In this document: positions 17,155 through 24,696 of the stretch, piece by piece
Position numbering within the stretch: the first letter of the stretch is position 1
Layout: each line of letters starts with the position of its first letter
Origin: CAYNDB01 sp964395915
GTDB lineage: Bacteria > Nitrospinota_A > UBA7883 > JAJRTC01
DNA: 54,279 nt
Assembly (NCBI GenBank): GCA_964395915.1
Contig: CAYNDB010000004.1
Location: 1-54,279 of the forward strand
Direction: 5' to 3'
Translations under genes and position numbers: made by a program
Notes under the pieces: generated by a model
The model's input: the letters and a program-made list of their open reading frames with translations, nothing else
The model's database searches: none
What the model was told of the DNA's origin: nothing

Positions 17155-18021
17155 ATGGCTATCTCTGTAATTATTCTCACATATAATTCTGAATCTGTAA
17201 TTTCGGCTACGCTGGATAGCGCCAGAATGATTTCTGATGACATACATGTTGTCGATTCGCTTAGCGTAGATAAAACTGTTGAAATAGCTAAAGATTTTGG
17301 CGCAAATGTTGTCTCTCATGCTTTTGAAAATTATGGAAAGCAAAGAAACTGGGCTATAGAAAACCTGCCGCTTAAGTATGGCTGGGAGCTTCATCTTGAT
17401 GCGGACGAAAGACCTTCCGACAAATTGATACAACAAATCAATGATCTTAAAATCTCATTTCCAGAACATGTCGAGGGTTACTACATTCCACGATTGACCT
17501 GTTTTATGGGTAGTGAAATACGTCACGGAGGCTTGTTCCCGATCTGGCATTTGCGGTTGTTCAGACGTGGCTCGGGCAGATGTGAAAACAGGCGATACGA
17601 TCAGCATTTTTATGTGAATGGAACGACGGAAAAACTCACGGGACATCTGATCGATGACCAGAAAATGAGCTTGAGCGAATGGGTGGCTCGTCACAACAAC
17701 TGGGCGGAGGCTGAAGCTTGCGAGCTATCTATGGCTGAGACGGAGGGGAGAATCCAACCTTCCCTTACAGGGTCTCCTGTTCAACGCAAGCGGTTTTTAA
17801 GAAAATTCTATAATAGTTTCCCGCTGTTCGTGCGGCCTTTTCTTCTCTTTTTTTACCGCTACTTTTTACGTCTGGGTTTTTTAGATGGCAGGGCCGGGCT
17901 GATTTACTACGTTTTACAAACATTTTGGTTCCGCTTCCTTATAGACGCAAAACTTTACGAATTGCGGCTTGCTAAGGAAAGTAAACAGTCAAAGACTCTT
18001 AAGCCGCACAAGCTTAAGTAA
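17155..18021 (+). CDS. GT2 family glycosyltransferase (WaaE/KdtX-like)
   Basis: A 288-residue inverting glycosyltransferase with a GT-A fold. It starts MAISVIILTYNSESVISATLDSA, and the donor-binding segment contains the sequence FENYGKQRNWAIENLP followed by HLDADERP, with the DAD metal site. That combination is typical of the WaaE/KdtX subgroup that adds glucose to lipopolysaccharide core or heptose-containing glycans. The C-terminal part is hydrophobic (FVRPFLLFFYRYFLRLGFLDG), suggesting peripheral membrane association. It is followed after 8 nt by a GT4 gene and probably forms an operon with it. The precise acceptor is unknown. Confidence 0.87.
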   Translation: MAISVIILTYNSESVISATLDSARMISDDIHVVDSLSVDKTVEIAKDFGANVVSHAFENYGKQRNWAIENLPLKYGWELHLDADERPSDKLIQQINDLKISFPEHVEGYYIPRLTCFMGSEIRHGGLFPIWHLRLFRRGSGRCENRRYDQHFYVNGTTEKLTGHLIDDQKMSLSEWVARHNNWAEAEACELSMAETEGRIQPSLTGSPVQRKRFLRKFYNSFPLFVRPFLLFFYRYFLRLGFLDGRAGLIYYVLQTFWFRFLIDAKLYELRLAKESKQSKTLKPHKLK

Positions 18022-18029
18022 AGGTTTTA

Positions 18030-19226
18030 ATGCGCATACTAGTTCATGATTACAGCGGCCATATATTTCAGGTCCAGTTGAGCCGCCAGCTGGCCAGGCA
18101 AGGCCACGAGGTATTGCATGTATACTCCCGCTTTTTCCAAACTCCAAAAGGAAGCCTTGTTAAGACAGATAATGATAGCGACAATTTTAGTATCGTTGGC
18201 ATCGACCTGGCGGAGCCATTTCAGAAGCATTCATATATAAAAAGACGCGCGCAGGAAATTCAATATGGGAAGTTGTTGGCTCAAAAGATAGAGGATTTCA
18301 AACCTGAGTGGCTGATTTCCAGCAATACTCCTCTTGATCCGCAACGAATTATTTTTAATAAATGCAAAAAACTAAAAATAAGGAAACTATTTTGGCTTCA
18401 AGATATTTACAGTGTGGCGATTCGCAATACATTAAGATCTAAAATACCGGTGATCGGGGCCATTATAGGGAGCCATTACGTAGACCTCGAAAAGTCTCTT
18501 TTGAAAAGAAGCGATAAGATCGTCCTGATATCAGATGACTTTGTTCCGGTGATGGATGAATGGGGTATCGAAAAGGGGAAGTGTCATGTGATTCCTAACT
18601 GGGCTCCGATAGACGAACTGCCAGCTAAAAGTAAAACCAGCGAATGGTCACAAAAACATGATTTGGCGGATAAATTTTGTCTGCTCTATTCCGGGACCCT
18701 GGGGCTTAAACATAACCCTGAGATGCTGCTTAAGCTCGCGACGCATTTTCAGGAAAATCAGGAAGTTAAAATCGTAGTGATATCGGAAGGGCCCGGACGT
18801 GATTGGCTGGAAGAACGAAAAGCCAGCCTAAAGCTTGATAACCTTTTGCTTCTTGATTTTCAACCATATGAACAACTGCCGGATGTTCTGGGTTCCGCCG
18901 ATATCTTGCTGGCGATTCTCGACCCTGGAGCCGCCATATATTCTGTCCCATCTAAAACTCTGACATACCTATGTGCCGGGAGGCCATTGCTTATGGCTGT
19001 CTCTCGCGAGAACTTAGCGGCAAAAATCGTCGCTGAAAATAACGCCGGGATTGTTTCGCCGCCCGATGATATAAACGCGTGGCTCGATGGCGCCGATAAG
19101 CTTTACAGGGAAACCGAACTGAGGAAGAGAATGGGGGAAAACGCCCTGAACTATGCGCAAAAAACATTCGATATAGAAAAAATATGCAAAAAGTTTGAGA
19201 GGGTGGTCGGGACGGATGGTGAATAA
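18030..19226 (+). CDS. GT4 family glycosyltransferase (WbuB/WcaI-like)
   Basis: A 398-residue GT-B glycosyltransferase. The N-terminus MRILVHDYSGHIFQVQLSRQLARQGHEV and the segment LFWLQDIYSVAIRN resemble the WbuB/WcaI subgroup (fucosaminyl or fucosyl transferases of O-antigen and colanic acid). The C-terminal domain has LLYSGTLGLKHNPEMLLKLA, VVISEGPGRDWL, LLDFQPYEQLPDVLGSADILLA and PSKTLTYLCAGRPLL. It lies 8 nt after the GT2 gene and overlaps the next start by 11 nt, so it belongs to a tightly coupled plus-strand group. The donor sugar is not determined. Confidence 0.87.
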   Translation: MRILVHDYSGHIFQVQLSRQLARQGHEVLHVYSRFFQTPKGSLVKTDNDSDNFSIVGIDLAEPFQKHSYIKRRAQEIQYGKLLAQKIEDFKPEWLISSNTPLDPQRIIFNKCKKLKIRKLFWLQDIYSVAIRNTLRSKIPVIGAIIGSHYVDLEKSLLKRSDKIVLISDDFVPVMDEWGIEKGKCHVIPNWAPIDELPAKSKTSEWSQKHDLADKFCLLYSGTLGLKHNPEMLLKLATHFQENQEVKIVVISEGPGRDWLEERKASLKLDNLLLLDFQPYEQLPDVLGSADILLAILDPGAAIYSVPSKTLTYLCAGRPLLMAVSRENLAAKIVAENNAGIVSPPDDINAWLDGADKLYRETELRKRMGENALNYAQKTFDIEKICKKFERVVGTDGE

Positions 19227-20474
19227 CAAAATCCGTCTTACGATATTATTGCTTCTCATCGCTGTGGCGGCCGCTGAATTTACCATACGAGGGCCTTTAA
19301 GGGCGATCAGCGATAGCTCCGATTTTCGTATCAACTACCTTTCCTCGAAAGCCTGGTTGAACGGGACCGATCCTTATGATCATGCCAATATAGCCAAAAT
19401 TTGGGAAGGCGTTCGGGAGGATGAGAATCAGGAGATCAATTTCAACCTGACATATCCAATTTATCCACCACCAACACTTTTGCTTATCTCTCCATTTTCC
19501 TTGGTTAGTTGGCCCATAGCGAAAGTCTTGATAACCAGCGTTTCCATATTTCTTTTTTCACTGCTTTTGCTCGCTGTTTTTTCTTTAAGTGGCTTACATT
19601 TGAACAGGGATAAGGCTCTTTTATTTATCGGGCTTGCTTTTGCCATGGCTCCGTTTCACACAGCTATAGCCAAAGGCCAGTTTACAACTATAGCAGTCGC
19701 GTTTCTGGTGTTTGCTTTCTGGATGGCAGGTAAGGGGAAAGACGCATTGGCCGGCGTTTTTCTTGCCGTCGCTATTTGTATTAAGCCACAGGTCAGCGGA
19801 TTGTTTTTTCTTTATTACGCTTTCTATTCCCGTTGGAGGATATGCGGCTACGCTGTTGGAGTGTCCACAATAATAACAATAGCTTCACTGACCCCTCTTT
19901 ACGCAAATGACATCTCATGGTTTTCCGGTTTGACGGACGCCATAGCCTTTGGTGAAAAAAACGGCAGCAACAACCCCACGGCAAGCAATCCGATACGGTT
20001 TCATCTTGTGAACCTGCAATATTTTTTGCACACGATGGTTGACAGCAGGACACTGGTAAACAGTGTGGTTTTTACGTTTGCCGGTGTTGTCACCGCCGCA
20101 TATATAATGATTCTGCGCCGATCAGACGGCAAAGCAAACGAGCTTTTGAAATTGAGCCCGATAGCGATTTTGACTTTGCTTGTGGTTTACCACAGGTTTT
20201 ATGACGCCGAGCTTCTGATCATCCCACTGGCATGGGCGGTGTCAGCCCTTGGAGGCCCCTTTGCAAAAAATGCCTGGATAACACTTGCGCTCATGGCTCC
20301 TTTCCTTATTCCGGGAGCGGTGGCTTTAAAAAGGTTCGAGGCGATGGGGTATATCCCCTCGTCAATTACAACTGGCTGGTGGTGGGAGAGTGTTATTGTC
20401 CCACATCAGGTCTGGGGTCTGACACTCCTGCTATTATATTTACTGTACACGTTGGCCAAAAGCGGCGATTTGCA
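19216..20474 (+). CDS. GT87-like polyprenyl-phosphate-dependent glycosyltransferase (3' end in gap)
   Basis: A polytopic GT-C type transferase. The ATG at 19216 is inside the end of the previous gene and is preferred over the in-frame candidate 7 codons earlier. Near the N-terminus the periplasmic loop contains DFRINYLSSKAWLNGTDPYD, the signature of the GT87/DUF2029 family with its catalytic acidic residue, and later YPIYPPPTLLLISPFS. About ten hydrophobic segments follow, including a GQFT motif (AKGQFTTIAVAFLVFAFWMAG). Enzymes of this family take mannose or related sugars from a polyprenyl-phosphate donor at the outer face of the inner membrane. At least 419 residues are visible; the frame enters the 100-N gap near its expected end, so the true stop is hidden. 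Confidence 0.82.
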
Positions 20475-20574
20475 NNNNNNNNNNNNNNNNNNNNNNNNNN
20501 NNNNNNNNNNNNNNNNNNNNNNNNNNNNNNNNNNNNNNNNNNNNNNNNNNNNNNNNNNNNNNNNNNNNNNNNNN
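20475..20574. other. assembly gap of 100 N at the end of the GT87-like gene
   Basis: Exactly 100 unknown bases. The sequence after it (20575-20663) shows no recognisable gene on its own; a stop in the nominal frame at 20629-20631 may or may not be the true one. Confidence 0.97.
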
Positions 20575-20663
20575 TTTTCTTCCAGGCAGATCAAAATATT
20601 AGTCCGGAATGAATCAACCTTTTTTTCATGAAAGTATTACCCAAAGCTTTCCCCGTTATAAGT

Positions 20664-21749
20664 TCAATTAGTTAGCTTGTTCATGAAGCTGTCAACACGC
20701 TCGTTGAAGCTCATCAATGAAAAATGTTGCAGTTCTTTATGAACATGGCCTCTGGGCATTTGAAGCCCCTTGCGAATGCCTTCTTTCAGTTCTTCCGGGT
20801 CTCTCGGATCAACAATGATTCCGAGTTTGCCGCCCATCAAAGCTTCCATACCACCGTCAAGGGCGCTTGCCAGCGTTGGGATTCCGCAAGCCATGGCTTC
20901 TATATAAACAATTCCAAATCCTTCGCATTGGCTTGGCATGGCAAAAAGATCGGCGAGCAAATAATAATCATTCTTTTCGTTTTCCGGGATCCAGCCTGTA
21001 AATATCACCCTTTTCTCCAGACCAAGAGACTTCACCTTTATTTCCAGACGTTCTCGGTCATTCCCTACACCAGTTATTAAAAATACAAGGTTGTCAAACT
21101 CTTGTAAAAGATCGGGCAAGACTTCCAAAATCTCGTCATGCCCCTTGAGGTCTTCCGGCCTGTCAAGACGGCTCATTATCATGATGACCTTTTTCCCTTC
21201 TAGCCCGTATTTAAGCAATAGATGGGGAGGTTTTTCTCCAGGATGGAAGTTGTCGAGATCAACAGCGTTGGGAAGAATATAAACTTTTTCTTCCGCCAGG
21301 GGGGCCCAGGACAAAAAACGCTCTTTCGTAAGTTCGCTCACCGAAAATACGCAGTCAATGTTTTTATGCAAATTCGTTTTCCATCCAGATGCAGGCGGTT
21401 TCCATGCGTCTTTGCCATGGATGACCATCCATAATTTGGCGCCTGTAATTTTTTTTAATAAAGCTGCGATTGGGAGCAAGTTAATATGACCGCATAGAAT
21501 TATGTCGTATCGCATTTTGAAAATGGCCAAAAAAGTCGTTATTGCAAAAGCCAACTTTCCTTTCATGGCCGTTTCTATTTGTGTTATTTTTTCCGGCAAT
21601 GGATCGGTGGAAACCGGGCCTCTTCTAGGGATGATCGTAATATGGTCAAACTTTTTTTGACGATTTACAGAACGCAAAAGGTGGCGGTTGAATGTCGCTA
21701 TCCCACCTCTGCTTTCAAACGTATCCAGTAACAAGACTAAAAGATTCAT
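20664..21749 (-). CDS. GT4 family glycosyltransferase
   Basis: A 361-residue GT-B glycosyltransferase. The N-terminus MNLLVLLLDTFESRGGIATFNRHLLRSV carries the glycine-rich acceptor loop (RGGIATFNR). The nucleotide-sugar domain shows VIMIMSRLDRPEDLKGHDEILEVLP, FLITGVGNDRERLE, VIFTGWIPENEKNDYY and the E-x7-E-like CEGFGIVYIEAMACGIPTLAS. It is transcribed alone toward the GT87-like gene. It closes the exopolysaccharide locus on this side, and unrelated genes begin beyond a 145-nt spacer. The sugar specificity is unknown. Confidence 0.88.
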   Translation of the reverse strand: MNLLVLLLDTFESRGGIATFNRHLLRSVNRQKKFDHITIIPRRGPVSTDPLPEKITQIETAMKGKLAFAITTFLAIFKMRYDIILCGHINLLPIAALLKKITGAKLWMVIHGKDAWKPPASGWKTNLHKNIDCVFSVSELTKERFLSWAPLAEEKVYILPNAVDLDNFHPGEKPPHLLLKYGLEGKKVIMIMSRLDRPEDLKGHDEILEVLPDLLQEFDNLVFLITGVGNDRERLEIKVKSLGLEKRVIFTGWIPENEKNDYYLLADLFAMPSQCEGFGIVYIEAMACGIPTLASALDGGMEALMGGKLGIIVDPRDPEELKEGIRKGLQMPRGHVHKELQHFSLMSFNERVDSFMNKLTN

Positions 21750-21894
21750 GTGGATGCCAGTGTTAAAATCTGGAGAAAATATTGGCGCAGATTATTTTTT
21801 CTAAAACTGTTTTAAGCTGTGAATATTGGAAGCTGTATTAAATTGCTAAATCCCATTAAATCATGGAATTATTTCTATTGCAAGCAAGTCAATT

Positions 21895-22692
21895 TCACTT
21901 TTTGGATGACGTTACAAAGGTTTTTCGAAACAAACTCGCCTCTTTCTCTGTAAATAAATCATCCGCCTCAGCCATATCATCCGCCACCGATTCCGGGTCG
22001 TCATCAGCGGTTTTGCATAACTCGATGAACGAGCTTGCGATAGTCATAAAATCGGAACGAAACCACTCGCGATGAACAGGGGCCGCTTTAAGAAGCTTGT
22101 CCAGCGGCAGGTCTCCAGGTTTTGCGTATATATCAAAATCAATGTACATAGCGTCTTTTTCTTCGGGGTCCGGTCTCATCCGCACAATCACCGCGCCCAA
22201 ACCGGAGAATTTTATTCCAATTCCGATTGCGGCGCGGTAAAAGTAGCCGAACTTTAGCAATGCCCTGTCATTTCCGATCCACACCGTTTCGAAAGTGTAC
22301 AAACCGCCGTTGTTGATTTTAACGTCCCACTCGTTTCCTTCCTCAGCTTCTTCCAAAGTGGCGGGTTTGCCCCCAAATAACTCGAGAAGCCTGTAGGCGA
22401 GGGTAGGGCGAGTAAAAAGGTATTCCACAACTTTCATTTTCGCCGGTATGTGGATATCACGTTCCGTTAATGGCGTAAGCTTTAGAATCAGCTTTAGCGA
22501 CTCGTCTTCCTTGGGGATAGATGACTTGGGATAGTTTATCGGCTTTACGACTTCTTTTTTCGGTTCAACGGAATGGGCGACCAGAGCTTGTGTCATAACG
22601 ATGGCAATGGCGCAGGCTGCGACAATAATGGTTTTCCGGCCCATGACAAATCTTGCAAGGCTCTCTGGCATACGATTTCGGTCTTTCGCCAT
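21895..22692 (-). CDS. uncharacterised exported protein
   Basis: A 265-residue protein of unknown function. The first 43 residues form a long signal-like region: a basic start, then IIVAACAIAIVMTQALVAHS. A shorter start at MGRKTII would give a more usual signal peptide, but the ATG at 22692 sits 1 nt past the stop of the upstream gene, which favours coupling. The mature part begins with Lys/Pro-rich sequence, then alternates short helices and strands (YTFETVWIGNDRALLKFGYFYRA, GLGAVIVRMRPDPEEKDAMYIDFDIYAKPGDLPLD). It ends with an acidic stretch and a basic tail. It is the last gene of the minus-strand group containing exbB, exbD and the monooxygenase-fold gene. Periplasmic location is likely. 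Confidence 0.7.
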   Translation of the reverse strand: MAKDRNRMPESLARFVMGRKTIIVAACAIAIVMTQALVAHSVEPKKEVVKPINYPKSSIPKEDESLKLILKLTPLTERDIHIPAKMKVVEYLFTRPTLAYRLLELFGGKPATLEEAEEGNEWDVKINNGGLYTFETVWIGNDRALLKFGYFYRAAIGIGIKFSGLGAVIVRMRPDPEEKDAMYIDFDIYAKPGDLPLDKLLKAAPVHREWFRSDFMTIASSFIELCKTADDDPESVADDMAEADDLFTEKEASLFRKTFVTSSKK

Positions 22693-22693
22693 T

Positions 22694-23023
22694 CTAGCCC
22701 CCTGCGTTTATATCTTTACTCGCGCCGTATCTCTTCTCCACTTTGCATATTGTAATCTTATATTGGTCATACCACTGCTCTTTTCCTTGCTTTTGCGCCT
22801 CTATGTGCTCAAGGTTTTTTTTCCATTTTTTTATTGCGTCAAGGCTCGCCCAGTATGAGATGGTAATTCCAGACCCGTTTTTATCACGGACACTCTCAAC
22901 ACTTAAGAAGCCGGGTTGTTTTTTTGCCAAGGAAACCATCCTTGACGCGGTTTCATTATAACCGGTATCGTTTTTGGAAAGTTGTGAGCTGAATATTACA
23001 GCGTAGCTTGGTTGGTTGGTCAT
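22694..23023 (-). CDS. antibiotic biosynthesis monooxygenase (ABM) fold protein
   Basis: A 109-residue member of the ABM/dimeric alpha-beta barrel group. The sequence YAVIFSSQLSKND at the start, then MVSLAKKQPGFLSVESVRDKNGSGITISYWASLDAIKKWKKNLEH and QWYDQYKITICKVEKRYG read through the whole ABM consensus, where PGFLxxES and SYWxSxxAIxxWxxxxEH are the hallmarks. Family members range from quinone-modifying or haem-degrading monooxygenases to stress-related proteins of unknown substrate, so I make no substrate call. It lies 33 nt after exbD and is followed after 1 nt by the exported unknown protein. Confidence 0.85.
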   Translation of the reverse strand: MTNQPSYAVIFSSQLSKNDTGYNETASRMVSLAKKQPGFLSVESVRDKNGSGITISYWASLDAIKKWKKNLEHIEAQKQGKEQWYDQYKITICKVEKRYGASKDINAGG

Positions 23024-23056
23024 GTTTACAGGTGATCCGTTAATGAACCACGTTGA

Positions 23057-23455
23057 TTATTGAACTGCGATGCCTATATCCAAAATTCCGGCTTCCCGGC
23101 ATATTCCCATCACTTTCACGACATTTCCGTGTTCCACTTTTTTGTCCGCTCTCACCACAACCGATCGTCGCCCCACCTCCTGCCCTTTTACTTTCAGGAA
23201 GTCGGGAAGAGATTCCATAGTGACCTTCTCGCCATTAAGAAGGATATCGCCTTTCGCCGTCATTTCGATTTCAAAGATTTTAGTGGAGTCCGCCGCCGCG
23301 CCTACGTTTGTTTCAGGCAGTTCGATATCCATACGGCGTGAAAAATCGATAAACGCTGTGGATACCATGAAAAAAATCAGCAGAAGAAACACTACATCGA
23401 TTAATGGCGTCAGTTTAAGTGAAAAGTCCTCTTCTTCCGTGCGTTTAAATTTCAT
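23057..23455 (-). CDS. exbD: ExbD/TolR family proton-channel accessory subunit
   Basis: A 132-residue inner-membrane protein with a single N-terminal membrane helix and a periplasmic domain. The start is the ATG at 23455 (MKFKRTEEED), which overlaps the end of exbB by 11 nt; an upstream in-frame start lies deep within exbB. The helix contains LTPLIDVVFLLLIFFMVSTAF, with the essential proton-carrying Asp in PLIDVVF. The periplasmic part has IEMTAKGDILLNGEKV and VVVRADKKVEHGNVVKVMGICREAGI, typical of ExbD/TolR. With ExbB it forms a proton-driven motor that normally energises TonB or Tol-Pal; no TonB, TolA or Pal gene is in the window. Confidence 0.92.
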   Translation of the reverse strand: MKFKRTEEEDFSLKLTPLIDVVFLLLIFFMVSTAFIDFSRRMDIELPETNVGAAADSTKIFEIEMTAKGDILLNGEKVTMESLPDFLKVKGQEVGRRSVVVRADKKVEHGNVVKVMGICREAGILDIGIAVQ

Positions 23456-24257
23456 TATTACCAGGCTTCTGGGTGGCTTGCGCCTTTGATATCCCTTCGA
23501 TAGCATACTGAATGTCCTCTACGAACTGGAGACTTTCCTCTTCCATTTCGAAGACGTATTTGTCCACTTTACCTCGAAAATAGTGGTATGCCGCAAGAGC
23601 CGGTATGCCGACGATAAGCCCTGTAGCGGTAGTGATGAGCGCTTCCGATATCCCGGCGGCCACCAGGCCCGGATTGCCTGCGCCAGCTTGCGAGATTACG
23701 TTGAAAGCTTTTATCATGCCGATAACGGTGCCCAGCAGTCCAAGCATAGGCGTTATGTTCGCAATGACGCCAAGGCCACGTAAATTCGCCTGTAGCAGTG
23801 TGGACTCGTGAGCTCCGGCGGTCTCGATGGCTCTCTCGACTTCCAGAATACCGTACCGTCCTCTTTGTAGCCCGGCCTGGACTATTCGCGCCATAGATAC
23901 ATTCGTAGCCTTGCATCTTCTCAACGCTCGTTCAAAATCTCCCTTGAGCGAAAAATCCTTAACATCGTCAAGGAAATCCTTTTTAAATATCCGGTTTCTA
24001 CGAAGATGGTACGTTCGTTCCAAAACTATGGCGACAGCCAGCAAGGAGCAGAAGAGAATGGGCCACATTGTAAAACCGCCTTTGAAGAACACAGAGACAA
24101 TCCAAAGGCCGGAGCGCTGTCCATCTTCGGCGATAGCGTGTGAGGCTGTGAACAACAGGAAAGAGATGACCAAACCTGGAATAATGTACGGTTTCCGGAA
24201 GATAAGCATTCGACGCATGACGTTTTTTATACCACAAAATAACGCCTTAACACTCAT
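23445..24257 (-). CDS. exbB: ExbB/TolQ family proton-channel subunit
   Basis: A 270-residue inner-membrane protein of the MotA/TolQ/ExbB family. The N-terminus has a signal-like segment (PYIIPGLVISFLLFTASHAIA) before the first of the three usual membrane helices (GGFTMWPILFCSLLAVAIVLERTYHL). The two helices that line the channel are LGVIANITPMLGLLGTVIGMIKAF and GISEALITTATGLIVGIPALAAYHYF, both strongly conserved in the family. It overlaps exbD by 11 nt and its start overlaps the stop of the preceding small frame, so expression is probably coupled along the whole minus-strand group. The partner receptor system is not visible. Confidence 0.92.
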   Translation of the reverse strand: MSVKALFCGIKNVMRRMLIFRKPYIIPGLVISFLLFTASHAIAEDGQRSGLWIVSVFFKGGFTMWPILFCSLLAVAIVLERTYHLRRNRIFKKDFLDDVKDFSLKGDFERALRRCKATNVSMARIVQAGLQRGRYGILEVERAIETAGAHESTLLQANLRGLGVIANITPMLGLLGTVIGMIKAFNVISQAGAGNPGLVAAGISEALITTATGLIVGIPALAAYHYFRGKVDKYVFEMEEESLQFVEDIQYAIEGISKAQATQKPGNNEI

Positions 24258-24554
24258 GAATATTCATCGCTTCCCGGAAACGCGTGAGAGTTATCCTCAG
24301 CCTGACTTTATAAGGTCCGCCGAGTTGCGGAACCGAAGCTTGCCGTGACGTGGGAGAAAACGTGGCAGAATGCGTCTCTCTCTTCTCATAAGGCAGGATA
24401 TATCCGGAATTGCCCTGCGCCTTGCTCTGGCGTTTCTCGAAAAGAGCCGCGCCTTTGCGCCTTTCCGCGCTAAATATCGATATGGATTTCCCTTCAAATA
24501 GCCTTCCGTCTGATCGGAAATGTATCGCCAATCCTGAATTCGTTCAACTTTCAT
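24247..24554 (-). CDS. small gene in two overlapping frames, possible -1 frameshift product
   Basis: Between the TRAP permease and exbB lies a short coding region read in two frames. The ATG at 24554 has a good GGGAGAG site 6 nt upstream and opens a frame (MKVERIQDWRYISDQTEGYLK...) that becomes Arg-rich and stops at 24297. The other frame, open from a TTG at 24531, reads KSISIFSAERRKGAALF and ends at 24247, overlapping the exbB start by 11 nt. The frames can be joined by a -1 shift at the heptamer G-GGA-AAT (24486-24492), which is in the correct phase of the first frame. The joined product would be about 101 residues. A simple assembly indel or a single real frame are alternatives. No family is recognised. 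Confidence 0.4.
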
Positions 24555-24696
24555 GATAATTCTCTCCCATGTTGATGGCGTTTTTCTCTCTATTATTAAT
24601 ATCGCCCCAGTGAGAGTTGTAGTCAAATCGACATTTTGTAAAAGGTGGGCAAAAAAAGGCTGTTTCTTATTAATACAATGACTTAGATTCTTTGAA

